This document shows, piece by piece, positions 15,983 through 25,391 of a stretch of 64,000 bases of DNA. The stretch comes from JAFAHD01 sp963772515 (GTDB lineage Bacteria > Vulcanimicrobiota > Vulcanimicrobiia > Eremiobacterales > Eremiobacteraceae). The stretch covers positions 62,001 to 126,000 of the forward strand of contig CAVYXC010000002.1 of NCBI GenBank assembly GCA_963772515.1, given 5' to 3'. The notes beneath the pieces were generated by a model. That model was not told the origin of the DNA. It saw nothing but the letters and a program-made list of their open reading frames with translations, and made no database searches. Numbering within the stretch: position 1 is the first letter of the stretch; each line of letters opens with the position of its first letter. The translations under genes were made by a program, and so were the position numbers.

Positions 15983-18304
15983 ATGGTTGTCCGCACGCAG
16001 CGCATCGGGCTCGCGGTTCTCGCGGCTGCTCTTTCGTTCTTCGCGCCCCAGACCCAAGCACCGCGCGCCGCCGACGTCACCGCGCTGCCGAACGGCTGGC
16101 GGGTCACGCCTTCGGGCAGCTCGATCCTACCATTGAAGACCCTCCCGTTGCGCATCGCGCAGGACCAATCAGGGCGCTGGCTTGCGGTGTCCAACGCCGG
16201 TTTCGGCGACCTCTCGATCGCCATCGTCAGCCAAGACACAGGCAAGATCGTCGACGAACGGCCGGTCGGCAACACCTTCTACGGACTTGCGTTCTCCCCG
16301 AACAGCGACGCGTTGTATGCGTCAACCGCGGCTGACGGAGGCATCGATCGCTTCAGTTTCGACGCGTCGAGCGGAAAACTCGGCGACCCCAACCTCTACC
16401 GCCTGGGCGCAGGCAAGATATGGGTCAACGGGCTCGCCGTTTCGCCCGACGGCTCGACGGTGTACGCAGCCGTCGCGGGCGCGAATAGCCTGGTCGCCGT
16501 CAACGCGCTCAGCGGTGCGACGATCTTTGCGACCGATGTAGGCGACACGCCGTACGACGTGATCCTTTCGCCCGCCGGCACGCGCGTCTATGTCTCAAGC
16601 TGGGGCGGCGCTTCCGTCAGCGTCGTCGACCCCGCGAACGGCGCCAAGCTCGGGACCATCGCGACCGACAGCCACCCCGGAGCGATGCTGTTCGGCGCCG
16701 ACGGACGGACGCTGTACGTCGCCTGCGCCAACGACGACGTCATCGACGTGATCGACGCGGTCACGGATAAGCTGCGCGGCAAGATCGATACGGCACTGTA
16801 TCCCGGCTCGCCGGAGGGCGCGACGCCAAGCGCGCTTGCGTTGTCCGCTGACGGGCGCTCGCTGTTCGTCGCCGACGCCGATTCGAATGCGGTCGTGGCG
16901 GTCGACGTCACCGGGACGGCACCGCTGGTCTATGGAGCGCTGCCTGTCGGTTGGTATCCCACAGACATCGCGATGAGCAAGGACGGCAAGCGCCTCTACG
17001 AGCTCGACGGCAAAGGTCTTTCCGGCCACGCCAACCCGGACGACCAGCACAGCTCGATCACGCCCGCGGCGCAGCGCACGTCGACCTACTACGCACCGAA
17101 TATGGCGACCGGCGATCTTGAGACGATCACTTCGCTGTCGCGCAGCGCGCTGATCGGCGGCCTCGCGATCGCGCGCGCGAACTCGCCCTTCAAACCGTCG
17201 TTGGCAGCGCCGGCGCCGCTGCCGCCGTTCAAACACATCATCTACGTCATCAAAGAGAACCGCACGTACGACGAGGTGCTCGGCGACGACACGCGCGGCA
17301 ACGGGCAGGCGTCGCTGGCGGTGTTCGGGCAGCGGGTCACGCCGAACATCCATCGCTTAGCGGATGAATTCGCGCTGCTCGACGCCTTCGAAAGCGAAGG
17401 CACCGTGAGCGCGGACGGCCATGAATGGGCCGATGGCGCATATGCAAACGACTTCGTCCAGCGGATGTGGCCTGGCGATTACGCCGGACGCGCGGACGGT
17501 TTCTACGACTACAGCAATCCGATCTTGCGGCCAAGCGCCGGCTACATCTGGGACGACGCGACCAAACACGGCATCAGCGTGCGGCTCTACGGCGAAGGGG
17601 CGGTCGAGGGCAGTTCGCCGGCGCGCGGCTTGAACCCATCGATCGATCCGCTGCTCGACACCGCGTACAGGCCGTTCGACTTGACCTACTCCGACCAGGA
17701 TCGAATCGTGGAATGGTTGCGCGAGTTCCGCCAATTCGAGGCCAGCGGAAACCTGCCGCAGCTAGAAGTCATCTGGCTGCCCAGCGATCACACGGCCGGG
17801 ATGAAGGCCGGCGCGCGCACGCCGTACGCGATGATCGCCGACAACGATTATGCGCTAGGCCGCATGGTCGAAGCCCTCAGCCACAGCCGCTATTGGAAGG
17901 ACACGCTGCTCGTGAGCATCGAGGACGATGCGCAGGCCGGCCCCGATCACGTCAGCAACCAACGCATCGAAGCGCTCGCCGTCAGCTCGTATGTCACGCG
18001 CGGGATCGTCGATCACACGCAATACACGACGTCCAGCGTGCTGCGCACGATCGAGCTCGTGTTCGGCTTGCCGCCGATGAGCCAGTTCGACGCAAGCGCG
18101 ACGCCGCTCGGCGTGTTCGGGCAGACACCCGACATGCGGCCGTGGCGCGCGACGCAGCCGAACATCAGCATCACGGCGCTCAACCCGGCTAGCGGCGCGG
18201 CCGCACAGGCATCCGCGAAATTGGATCTGCGTTCGGCCGACGCGGCCGATCCGGCCGAGTTCAACCGGATCCTCGCGACCTACCTCAAGTATGTGAAAAT
18301 GTAG
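15983..18304 (+). CDS. YncE-like beta-propeller / phosphoesterase fusion, exported
   Basis: The 773-residue protein begins with a signal peptide (IGLAVLAAALSFFAPQTQA). A YVTN/YncE-type propeller follows (about 60-370) with repeated segments such as NGLAVSPDGSTVYAAVAGA and DVILSPAGTRVYVSSWGG. From about residue 410 a phosphoesterase/alkaline-phosphatase-fold domain starts at IIYVIKENRTYDEVLGD and includes SEGTVSADGHEWADGAYAND and LVSIEDDAQAGPDHVS. These residues match the metal site of the PF04185 phospholipase-C/acid-phosphatase family. The ATG is supported by a GAGG site. The substrate is unknown; the protein is predicted to be periplasmic. Confidence 0.87.
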   Translation: MVVRTQRIGLAVLAAALSFFAPQTQAPRAADVTALPNGWRVTPSGSSILPLKTLPLRIAQDQSGRWLAVSNAGFGDLSIAIVSQDTGKIVDERPVGNTFYGLAFSPNSDALYASTAADGGIDRFSFDASSGKLGDPNLYRLGAGKIWVNGLAVSPDGSTVYAAVAGANSLVAVNALSGATIFATDVGDTPYDVILSPAGTRVYVSSWGGASVSVVDPANGAKLGTIATDSHPGAMLFGADGRTLYVACANDDVIDVIDAVTDKLRGKIDTALYPGSPEGATPSALALSADGRSLFVADADSNAVVAVDVTGTAPLVYGALPVGWYPTDIAMSKDGKRLYELDGKGLSGHANPDDQHSSITPAAQRTSTYYAPNMATGDLETITSLSRSALIGGLAIARANSPFKPSLAAPAPLPPFKHIIYVIKENRTYDEVLGDDTRGNGQASLAVFGQRVTPNIHRLADEFALLDAFESEGTVSADGHEWADGAYANDFVQRMWPGDYAGRADGFYDYSNPILRPSAGYIWDDATKHGISVRLYGEGAVEGSSPARGLNPSIDPLLDTAYRPFDLTYSDQDRIVEWLREFRQFEASGNLPQLEVIWLPSDHTAGMKAGARTPYAMIADNDYALGRMVEALSHSRYWKDTLLVSIEDDAQAGPDHVSNQRIEALAVSSYVTRGIVDHTQYTTSSVLRTIELVFGLPPMSQFDASATPLGVFGQTPDMRPWRATQPNISITALNPASGAAAQASAKLDLRSADAADPAEFNRILATYLKYVKM

Positions 18305-18339
18305 CGGTCGAATTTATTCGACCGTCGAATGTATTCGAC
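18305..18339. repeat. Palindromic intergenic repeat, copy 2
   Basis: Two adjacent perfect palindromes are seen: CGGTCGAA-TTTA-TTCGACCG (18305-18324) and GTCGAAT-GT-ATTCGAC (18324-18339). They start directly after a stop codon and lie between convergent genes, so the stem could also block transcription. The related copy is at 2945-2981. The innermost stem pair differs but stays paired. Confidence 0.65.
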
Positions 18340-18343
18340 TGGG

Positions 18344-19441
18344 TCATTCCGCGTCGAGGTAATCGAGGGCGGGGTTGTCGCGCACGATCAAGCCCCCGAG
18401 CGCATCGATCATCACTTTGTGGGAATCGGGATACTGGCAGACCTCTTGCGGATCGGCGTTGCCGAGCAAGAGCAGCGTGCAGGGCGCCGAGGATGCGTTC
18501 GCCAGCTGATGCGTACCGCTCGTTCCGGTGGGGAAGCAGATGAAGTCGCCGCGCCGGCACTCGATGTCGCCGCGCGGCGTCCTGATGGTGGCCACGCCGT
18601 CCCAGACCAGGAACATCTCTTCTTCGCGCGTGTGCAGGTGCATCGGGCAGTAGCGCATCCCGGGCTGCACCGTCGCCATCCGATAGCCGAGCTTGCGCGC
18701 GCCGATGTACAGACCGATCTCACGCTCAGAGCCTCCGAAGCGCACGCCTTTAGGACCGACTTCTTCGAACGTCTCTTCCGGCGCTTCGTCGATGTTGATG
18801 CGATTCACGTACACGTCGGTGCGCGACTCGAGACACGCGCCGATGACCGCGTCGGCACCGCGGAAGATGCATGCGCCGTCGCCGACGAGCAGCGTCTCGA
18901 GCTGCAGCGCCCACAGCTTGCGCAGCGAGAGCACGGCCTTCTTCGAATCGAGAAGTTTGTCGTCAGGCAGCAGCCGGACGCTGCCCGCGGGATCGCCCCA
19001 TAGGCAGTCACCGACGATCGCCGCCTTGGCGCGGCGCAGATGCAAGGCGATCTCGCCGGGCGACTTCAAGCCCTCAAGCTCGATGATGTGGATCCCGGGA
19101 AACGTCTTATCGCCTTCGTGCAGCACGGCGTCGACAGGTCCCGACAGCAGCGGTGCGTCGCGTTCGCTGGCGGCGATCTTCGCGCCGAAGAGCGCGGCAA
19201 GGTCGCGCGAACGGCGTTCGTGATCGCGATTGGTGATGATGATCCATGCGACGCCGCCGCGCTCGCGCATCTGCGCCTCGTCGGGCGGCGTCCACGCCAG
19301 CGGGTCGACGGCGAGGTTGCCGCCGTCACGCTGTAAGAAGTAGGAATTGAAGAAAACGTTTCGGTCCGGCTGCCAGACCGACCACATCGAGACGCCTTCG
19401 ATCGCGAGGGGTTGCACGGGCGCAGCTTGCGCTGCGCCCAT
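18344..19441 (-). CDS. Degenerate metallo-beta-lactamase-like domain fused to a cupin domain
   Basis: This is a 365-residue two-part protein. Residues about 15-215 follow the metallo-beta-lactamase fold order (FFNSYFLQRDGGNLAVDPLA, IIITNRDHERRS, later AIVGDCLWGDPAG). The metal motif HxHxDH is replaced by TNRDHERRS, so canonical zinc binding is unlikely. Residues about 250-345 form a cupin with MHLHTREEEMFLVWDG and GDFICFPTGTSGTHQL, which keep the His/Glu metal ligands. It may be a sensor or a sugar- or thioester-binding protein; the function is not known. It is followed at 20 bp by a secreted-protein gene on the same strand. Confidence 0.7.
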   Translation of the reverse strand: MGAAQAAPVQPLAIEGVSMWSVWQPDRNVFFNSYFLQRDGGNLAVDPLAWTPPDEAQMRERGGVAWIIITNRDHERRSRDLAALFGAKIAASERDAPLLSGPVDAVLHEGDKTFPGIHIIELEGLKSPGEIALHLRRAKAAIVGDCLWGDPAGSVRLLPDDKLLDSKKAVLSLRKLWALQLETLLVGDGACIFRGADAVIGACLESRTDVYVNRINIDEAPEETFEEVGPKGVRFGGSEREIGLYIGARKLGYRMATVQPGMRYCPMHLHTREEEMFLVWDGVATIRTPRGDIECRRGDFICFPTGTSGTHQLANASSAPCTLLLLGNADPQEVCQYPDSHKVMIDALGGLIVRDNPALDYLDAE

Positions 19442-19460
19442 CGCGCAATCCTCTGCTGAC

Positions 19461-20348
19461 CTAGCCGCCCATCTGCGGCGGTTGGACTTGCGTGTACCCG
19501 GAGGGAACGTCGAAGAACGACGGGTCGTAGGGTTGTGTCGCGTACTTCGTGACTTCTTCGTGGGTCGTTATCTTGACACCGAGGTCCAGCGTCGTGTCTT
19601 GTCTGAGCGCGAATCGGTCCTCGGTACGCGCCTTGCCGCTGGCTTGCATTTGGAAACTTCCCAGGCACGGATTGGCAGCTGGTCCGCCGCCATGTTGGGC
19701 GGGCGGCGGGGGCATGGCCGGCATGACCGGGCGCGCCATGGGACACGAGAACGTGACCGGATTGGGGATGTACCACTCGTCATTGATCATGGTCAACGTG
19801 CCGTTGGGGCACTGGCCGTTCCCGTTCGCCGTGCCGGTGATCGTCTCGGTGACGTGATGCGCGGTCATGCCCAGGATCTGTTGCGTGTTGGGGTCGTTGA
19901 CCGTGGTGACGCTGATCGTGAGCCCACCGGAACCCTGGATGGTGCTCGCCGGCGCTGGGTGCGGATTGGGTGTGGTCGAGTTCATCTGATGCTGGTACTG
20001 CTGCGCGGCCGCGTTCATCTGCGCCTGGATCTGCGCGAAGGTCATCGCGTAGTAGGTCTTCGCGTTGTTGTCGAGGTGGATGATGCGCTTGAGGTCGCAT
20101 TGGATGATCTGGCTGGTATTGTCGGGGCTATCCATGCGCTCGCGCGACGGTCCGATGGTCGTCGTCGTGCTCTCCGCTTTGGGGTGGACGAACATGCTCA
20201 TCGCACCGGGCATCTTCGCCTGGCTCGTTCTCGTGTATTGAAGCTGCGTAGGCGCCGGCGTCGCAGCGATCAACGGAACCGCGGCCGCGACGATGGCAAC
20301 GACTCCTGCGCACAACGCGAAAGACAGAAAACGCAATCGGCGCTGCAT
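19461..20348 (-). CDS. Secreted protein of unknown function, DUF4412-like in style
   Basis: The 295-residue protein has a clear signal peptide (RRLRFLSFALCAGVVAIVAAAVPLIAA). The mature part reads like periplasmic proteins that report on loosely bound molecules: LQYTRTSQAKMPG, then CDLKRIIHLDNNAKTYYAM. A glutamine-rich helix (QIQAQMNAAAQQYQHQM), a proline-rich linker and a C-terminal strand region follow. Three cysteines could form a disulphide. The resemblance to DUF4412 is only impressionistic. It is divergent from the SNF2 helicase gene across 129 bp. Confidence 0.65.
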   Translation of the reverse strand: MQRRLRFLSFALCAGVVAIVAAAVPLIAATPAPTQLQYTRTSQAKMPGAMSMFVHPKAESTTTTIGPSRERMDSPDNTSQIIQCDLKRIIHLDNNAKTYYAMTFAQIQAQMNAAAQQYQHQMNSTTPNPHPAPASTIQGSGGLTISVTTVNDPNTQQILGMTAHHVTETITGTANGNGQCPNGTLTMINDEWYIPNPVTFSCPMARPVMPAMPPPPAQHGGGPAANPCLGSFQMQASGKARTEDRFALRQDTTLDLGVKITTHEEVTKYATQPYDPSFFDVPSGYTQVQPPQMGG

Positions 20349-20477
20349 AGTGCAAATCCTCCATCAGATACAAGTGTCCAAATAAGCACCCGAACTCGAC
20401 GTCCGATGCTGGTTCGGTCAAATCCGGTTGGCGTCCTAGGCGGGAGGCTACGATGGCGCGGCGAATAGGAAACAAGT

Positions 20478-23400
20478 ATGGCTGTCCGCGCTGCTAGCAA
20501 GTCTGCACAACCTGTCATGCTCCGTTTCGAGGAAGGCGTCGCCCCCGATCGAGGGGGACCACCGCTTGGGGCCTGGCAAGCGAACATCCCGACGCAAGCT
20601 TCCATCGAAGGCACGTTCCCGAAGACCATCATCGCCCAAGGACTGGCCGCGTTTCAGCGCGGTAAGGTGCGCAGTCTCAACTTGCGGCGCAATGACGTCG
20701 TGGGCACCGTGGCCGACACCGAAACGCATACCACCACGCTGACGCGCGACCCGTCGCGCTTGCCCCTGGGCATGCGCTGCAACTGCACGTGCCGCTATGG
20801 CTACGACTGCAAGCATGCGGTCGCCGCGCTGTACACGCTCATCGAGCTCTCCACGCGCGACACCGAGCCTCCGCCTCCGGCACCCGCCACGCCGCTGGCC
20901 GGCAACGGCCACGCGACGACCGGCAACGGCAAGACCTCGACGAACGGCGAACAGCGCGCCAACGGCGCTGCCGGTGTCGTCACGCCGGCCGCACCCGAAC
21001 TGCTCGACCTGCTCACCCCGCACCACGAAAGCGTCGTGCCGCGCAGGCGTCTATGGATCGTCGCCGGCTTCGACGACCGCCTCGGCGTCTTCTACGCGCG
21101 ACTGTGTCTGGACGCGCCCAAGCTGCATGGCGTGCCGCGCACCCATGGCGACCTGCAACAGCTGTATCGCACGACGCGCCAGGCGAATCTCACCGGCGAG
21201 GAATGGGACCGTCACGATGCGGCCCTGCTCGCTGACGCGACCTTAGGCTCGATGTTCGGCACGCCGGCCGACTACGCGCTCGCGCGCGCGACGAGCGAGC
21301 AGACCAAAGCGCTGACCAACAATTTCGCGCAGCTGCTGCTGCGCCTGATCTCGCATCCGCGCGTGCGCTATGACGACCACTTGGGCGCGCATCCCGAGGC
21401 GATGCCGCCGGTCAAGATCGTGCTGGCACCCTTGCGCCTTCGCTTGTCCGGCAAGCGCGATCAACACGGCGATCTCGACCTCTCGGGCGTCTTCGTGCGG
21501 CCCGACGGCACGACCGCCGACGTCGCGGCGGTGCGCCCGATCGACGGCACGCCCGCGTGGCTGTTCGATGGCGGTACCTTCTATTTGCATGACGGCAGCT
21601 TCAGCCTGCGCATCGTCGAGCGTCTCGCGGCGACCGGCAGCGTGCGCATTGCCTCGGACGAGCTGCCGCTGTTCTTGGAACGCGCGCACGGGTTCCTCGA
21701 TCGCGACACCGCGGCGGCGCTGATGGTCTTGCCCGACGACATGGCGCTGCAGACGCTCGTGCGTCTGCGCTGGCAAGGCGACGGCATCACCGTCGAGCCG
21801 TCCGTAGAAGACGCGCGCAGCGGCGCGAACTGGCGCGTGACGCCGCAAGATTTCAATCCGCTGCAGCGCGTGGACAGCGGCAAGAAGGGCGCCGAAGCGC
21901 GCTACGCCTACTGCGATCCCGCGCTGGCGCAACGCTTGCGGGCGCGCATCGAAGCCGCCGGCTGCGTAGCCGCGCACGACGTGTACGAACGGCTCGCGGC
22001 GCAGCGCCCCGACGAGACCGTACCGCAGTACGACGAGACGACGTGGCGCATCGAGCCGGTCGACGCCGCGTATCAGTTCGGCACCGAGACGCTGCCTGCG
22101 TGGCGCGCCGACTATCAGCTCGACATGGACGACACCGTCCGGTCATTGGTCGAGGGTCCCAAGGTCCTTCAAGTATCGGTCACCGTCGACGGCGACGAGA
22201 AGCCGGCGCAAAAGGCCAAGAGCACAAAGGGCGCCGCCAGCCTGTTCGGTCCGATCGACTGGCTCGAGATCTCGGTCGAGCTGCTCCTCGACGGCCAGAA
22301 GCTGACGCCCGACGACATCAAGGCGCTGTGGCAGAGCACCGGGCGCTATCACCGTCTCTCGGACGGCCAATTCATCGACCTGTCCTCGTTCGCGCTGTTG
22401 CGCGAAGCGACCGGCGGATTCGGCGGCGGGCTCGAGCGCGGCGGCAAGACGCGGCTCACGCCGGCGCAGATGCTCTCCGTCTACGACGATCTCGCCAAGG
22501 CGTGCGGCGATTCCGAACTCCCCGAGCAGCTGCGCGCGCTGCGCGAAGCGGTGCGCGGCTTCTCCGGCATCGAAGAGTGCGAGCCGCCCAAGCACCTCGC
22601 CAAGATCTTGCGCCCCTACCAGCGCCGCGGGCTCGACTTCCTCGCGTACCTCGGTCAGTATGCGTTCGGCGGCATCTTGGCCGACGATATGGGACTGGGC
22701 AAGACCCTACAAGTGCTGTCGTACGTCGAGCGCGAGCGGTTGCGGCGCGGCAGCTCGCCGAGCCTTATCGTCTGCCCGACGTCGGTGACGCATACCTGGG
22801 TCGGCGAATCGGCCCGCTTCACGCCGCAGCTCAAAGTGCAACTGCTATCCGCCGGCGCCGGACGCGAAGACGTCTATGCTGCCGCCTCCGACTACGACCT
22901 GCTGGTCACATCGTACGCGCTGGCGCGGCGCGACGCGGAGAGCCTGGCCAAGATCACCTTCCGCACAGTCGTGCTCGATGAAGCGCAGCAGATCAAGAAT
23001 CCGCAAGCCAAGATCTCGCAAGTCATCAAGTCGCTCAACGCCGAGCAGCGGCTCGCGCTCACCGGCACGCCGATCGAGAACTCGGTGCTCGACCTATGGT
23101 CGATCATGGATTTCGTCATGCCCGGACTGCTCGGCAACGAAAGCCATTTCCGCGCGACCTTCGAGACGCCGATCATGCGCGACGGCGACGTCGAGAAGCA
23201 GCAGCGGTTGGCCAAGCGCGTCCAGCCGTTCATGATCAGACGGCTCAAGACGCAAGTCGCGGCCGATCTGCCCTCGCGCACCGAACAGACCATCGAGTGC
23301 GAGATGACCCCATCGCAACGCAAGGCCTACAAAGAGGTCGTGCTGCGCGCGCGGCGCGAGATCATGCGCGAAGTCGACGAGCACGGCATCGGCCGCGCAC

Positions 23401-24011
23401 AGCTTTCGATTTTGGCAGCGCTCACCAAGCTGCGCCAGATCTGCAACCACCCGGGCCTCGTCGGTGAGCATTGGCGCGAAGACGAGGATGCATCCGGCAA
23501 GTTCACCGCGTTCACCGAGCTGGTGGACTCGATCGTCGACTCCGGCCACCGCGCGCTCGTCTTCTCCTCGTTCACCGAGATGCTGGGCATCATGCGCGAG
23601 TCGTTCGACGCGCGCGGCCGCGCGTATGCATATCTCGACGGCTCGACCAAGAACCGCGCCAAGGTGCTCGACGACTTCAAGCGCGAGGACGGCCCGCCGG
23701 TCTTCTTGATGAGCCTCAAAGCCGGCGGCGTCGGGCTCACTGTGACTGAAGCAGATTACGTCGTGCTCTACGATCCGTGGTGGAACCCCGCGATCGAGCG
23801 CCAAGCCATCGACCGCACGCATCGCATCGGGCAGACCAAACCTGTGACCGCGTACCGGCTGGTGACGATCGGATCAGTCGAGCAGAAGATCCAAGCCCTG
23901 CAGCAGCGCAAACAAGCGCTCGCGGATTCGGTCATCTCAAGCGACGCGGCGTTCGCCAAGAGCTTGACGCGCGAAGACCTCGACGACCTCTTCTCCGCTA
24001 TCACCGAGTAG
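20478..24011 (+). CDS. SWIM zinc-finger SNF2-family helicase
   Basis: The 1177-residue protein starts with a SWIM finger (CNCTCRYGYDCKH, about 99-111). A long middle domain of the bacterial SNF2-associated type follows, then a full SNF2 ATPase: motif I DDMGLGKTLQ, motif II DEAQQIKNP, motif III LTGTPIENS, and C-terminal motifs LMSLKAGGVGL and DRTHRIGQT. Such proteins remodel protein-DNA complexes using ATP; some relatives sit in defence islands, but no partner genes are seen here. The ATG at 20478 follows ATAGGAAA. A decarboxylase gene starts at the next base after its stop. Confidence 0.92.
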   Translation: MAVRAASKSAQPVMLRFEEGVAPDRGGPPLGAWQANIPTQASIEGTFPKTIIAQGLAAFQRGKVRSLNLRRNDVVGTVADTETHTTTLTRDPSRLPLGMRCNCTCRYGYDCKHAVAALYTLIELSTRDTEPPPPAPATPLAGNGHATTGNGKTSTNGEQRANGAAGVVTPAAPELLDLLTPHHESVVPRRRLWIVAGFDDRLGVFYARLCLDAPKLHGVPRTHGDLQQLYRTTRQANLTGEEWDRHDAALLADATLGSMFGTPADYALARATSEQTKALTNNFAQLLLRLISHPRVRYDDHLGAHPEAMPPVKIVLAPLRLRLSGKRDQHGDLDLSGVFVRPDGTTADVAAVRPIDGTPAWLFDGGTFYLHDGSFSLRIVERLAATGSVRIASDELPLFLERAHGFLDRDTAAALMVLPDDMALQTLVRLRWQGDGITVEPSVEDARSGANWRVTPQDFNPLQRVDSGKKGAEARYAYCDPALAQRLRARIEAAGCVAAHDVYERLAAQRPDETVPQYDETTWRIEPVDAAYQFGTETLPAWRADYQLDMDDTVRSLVEGPKVLQVSVTVDGDEKPAQKAKSTKGAASLFGPIDWLEISVELLLDGQKLTPDDIKALWQSTGRYHRLSDGQFIDLSSFALLREATGGFGGGLERGGKTRLTPAQMLSVYDDLAKACGDSELPEQLRALREAVRGFSGIEECEPPKHLAKILRPYQRRGLDFLAYLGQYAFGGILADDMGLGKTLQVLSYVERERLRRGSSPSLIVCPTSVTHTWVGESARFTPQLKVQLLSAGAGREDVYAAASDYDLLVTSYALARRDAESLAKITFRTVVLDEAQQIKNPQAKISQVIKSLNAEQRLALTGTPIENSVLDLWSIMDFVMPGLLGNESHFRATFETPIMRDGDVEKQQRLAKRVQPFMIRRLKTQVAADLPSRTEQTIECEMTPSQRKAYKEVVLRARREIMREVDEHGIGRAQLSILAALTKLRQICNHPGLVGEHWREDEDASGKFTAFTELVDSIVDSGHRALVFSSFTEMLGIMRESFDARGRAYAYLDGSTKNRAKVLDDFKREDGPPVFLMSLKAGGVGLTVTEADYVVLYDPWWNPAIERQAIDRTHRIGQTKPVTAYRLVTIGSVEQKIQALQQRKQALADSVISSDAAFAKSLTREDLDDLFSAITE

Positions 24012-25391
24012 TTGGACGACTCAGACCTTCGCCGGCTGCTCGCGCGCGGTCTCGATGGGATCGCGGCATGGGAGCGGGGCTGGCGAGCATTTGAACCAGA
24101 CGCCACACTCGCGGTCGATCGAGGCGCGGCCGACGCGGCGATCGACGACCTGGTCGAGCGCCTGCACGACAACTATCCCTTCTTCCATCCTGATTACGCG
24201 GGGCAGATGCTCAAGCCGCCGCATCCCGTCGCGCTCGCGGCCTACCTGACCGCGGCGCGCATCAACCCGAACAACCATGCGCTCGACGGCGGCCCCGCCA
24301 CGGCCGCGCTCGAGCGCGAAGCGGTTGCGCAGCTCGCGCAGATGTTCGGCTACGAGCGGCATCTGGGCCACCTCACAAGCTCGGGCACGATCGCGAATCT
24401 CGAGGCGCTCTGGGTGGCGTCGCGGCTGCAGCCGGGAAAACGCATCGCGTTTTCGAGCGAGGCGCACTACACGCACGGCAGGATGTGCGAGCTGCTGGGC
24501 ATCGAGACGACCGTCGTGCCGGTCGACCGGCGCGGCAAGCTCGATGTGCGCGCATTGGAAGACGCGGACGTCATGCACGACGCCGGCACGATCGTCGTGA
24601 CCGCCGGGACCACCGCGAGCGGCGCAATAGACCCGATCGACGACGTGATTCGCGTAGCGCGTACGCGCGGTTGGCGCGTCCACGCCGACGCTGCGTATGG
24701 GGGTTTCTTCGCGCTCATCGCCGCCGAACCGGCCGCGAAGATGGATCCTGCGCCATGGGCGGCGCTTGCGCAGTGCGACTCGATAGTCGTCGATCCGCAC
24801 AAACACGGCCTCCAGCCGTACGGCTGCGGCTGCGTGCTGTTCGCCGACCCGTCGGTCGGTGCGCTGTACCGGCACGATTCGCCCTACACGTACTTCACGT
24901 CCGACGAGCTCCATCTCGGCGAGATCAGCCTGGAGTGTTCGCGTGCGGGCGCAAGCGCCGCCGCCTTGTGGACCACCCTGCGCGTGCTGCCGCTGCGCGC
25001 GCATGAGGGCCTCGGCCCCGAGCTGCTGCGCTGCCGCCACGCCGCATTAGCCGCGATCGAGCGCGCGCAACGCGGTGGTCTGCTTGCGCCGGTGATCGCG
25101 CCCGAACTCGACATCATCACGCTGGCGCCGCTGCGCCGTGACGAGCGCATGAGTGCTACCGTGGTTTCCGAGCGGACCGAGAAGCTCTTCGACGCGTTGC
25201 TGCGCGATCAGCGCAGGCCGTTCTACATCGCCAAGTGGCGGGTGAACGGCGAGCTGGGTCGCCGTGCGCTGCCGTCGGTGCAATGGGATGCGAGCGAGTG
25301 CGCGGTGATCCGCTGCGTGCTCATGAAGCCGGAGCACGCGACCATCGTCGACGACCTCATCGGCGCGCTCGAACGCTGGCCGGATCTCTAG
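24012..25391 (+). CDS. PLP-dependent amino acid decarboxylase family protein
   Basis: The 459-residue protein is a fold-type I PLP enzyme of the group II decarboxylase family (glutamate, tyrosine and aromatic amino acid decarboxylases). It has SSGTIANLEAL early, the HADAAYGGF aspartate that contacts the pyridine nitrogen, and the PLP lysine in VVDPHKHG. The start is a TTG directly after the SNF2 stop codon, so translation is probably coupled. The specific amino acid cannot be told. The gene overlaps the convergent secreted-protein gene by 4 bp. Confidence 0.85.
   Translation: MDDSDLRRLLARGLDGIAAWERGWRAFEPDATLAVDRGAADAAIDDLVERLHDNYPFFHPDYAGQMLKPPHPVALAAYLTAARINPNNHALDGGPATAALEREAVAQLAQMFGYERHLGHLTSSGTIANLEALWVASRLQPGKRIAFSSEAHYTHGRMCELLGIETTVVPVDRRGKLDVRALEDADVMHDAGTIVVTAGTTASGAIDPIDDVIRVARTRGWRVHADAAYGGFFALIAAEPAAKMDPAPWAALAQCDSIVVDPHKHGLQPYGCGCVLFADPSVGALYRHDSPYTYFTSDELHLGEISLECSRAGASAAALWTTLRVLPLRAHEGLGPELLRCRHAALAAIERAQRGGLLAPVIAPELDIITLAPLRRDERMSATVVSERTEKLFDALLRDQRRPFYIAKWRVNGELGRRALPSVQWDASECAVIRCVLMKPEHATIVDDLIGALERWPDL

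Noticed and set aside
20478..25391. SNF2 helicase and the next gene as a defence system
   Set aside because: No nuclease, methylase or other defence partner adjoins, and the next gene is an ordinary amino acid decarboxylase family member.
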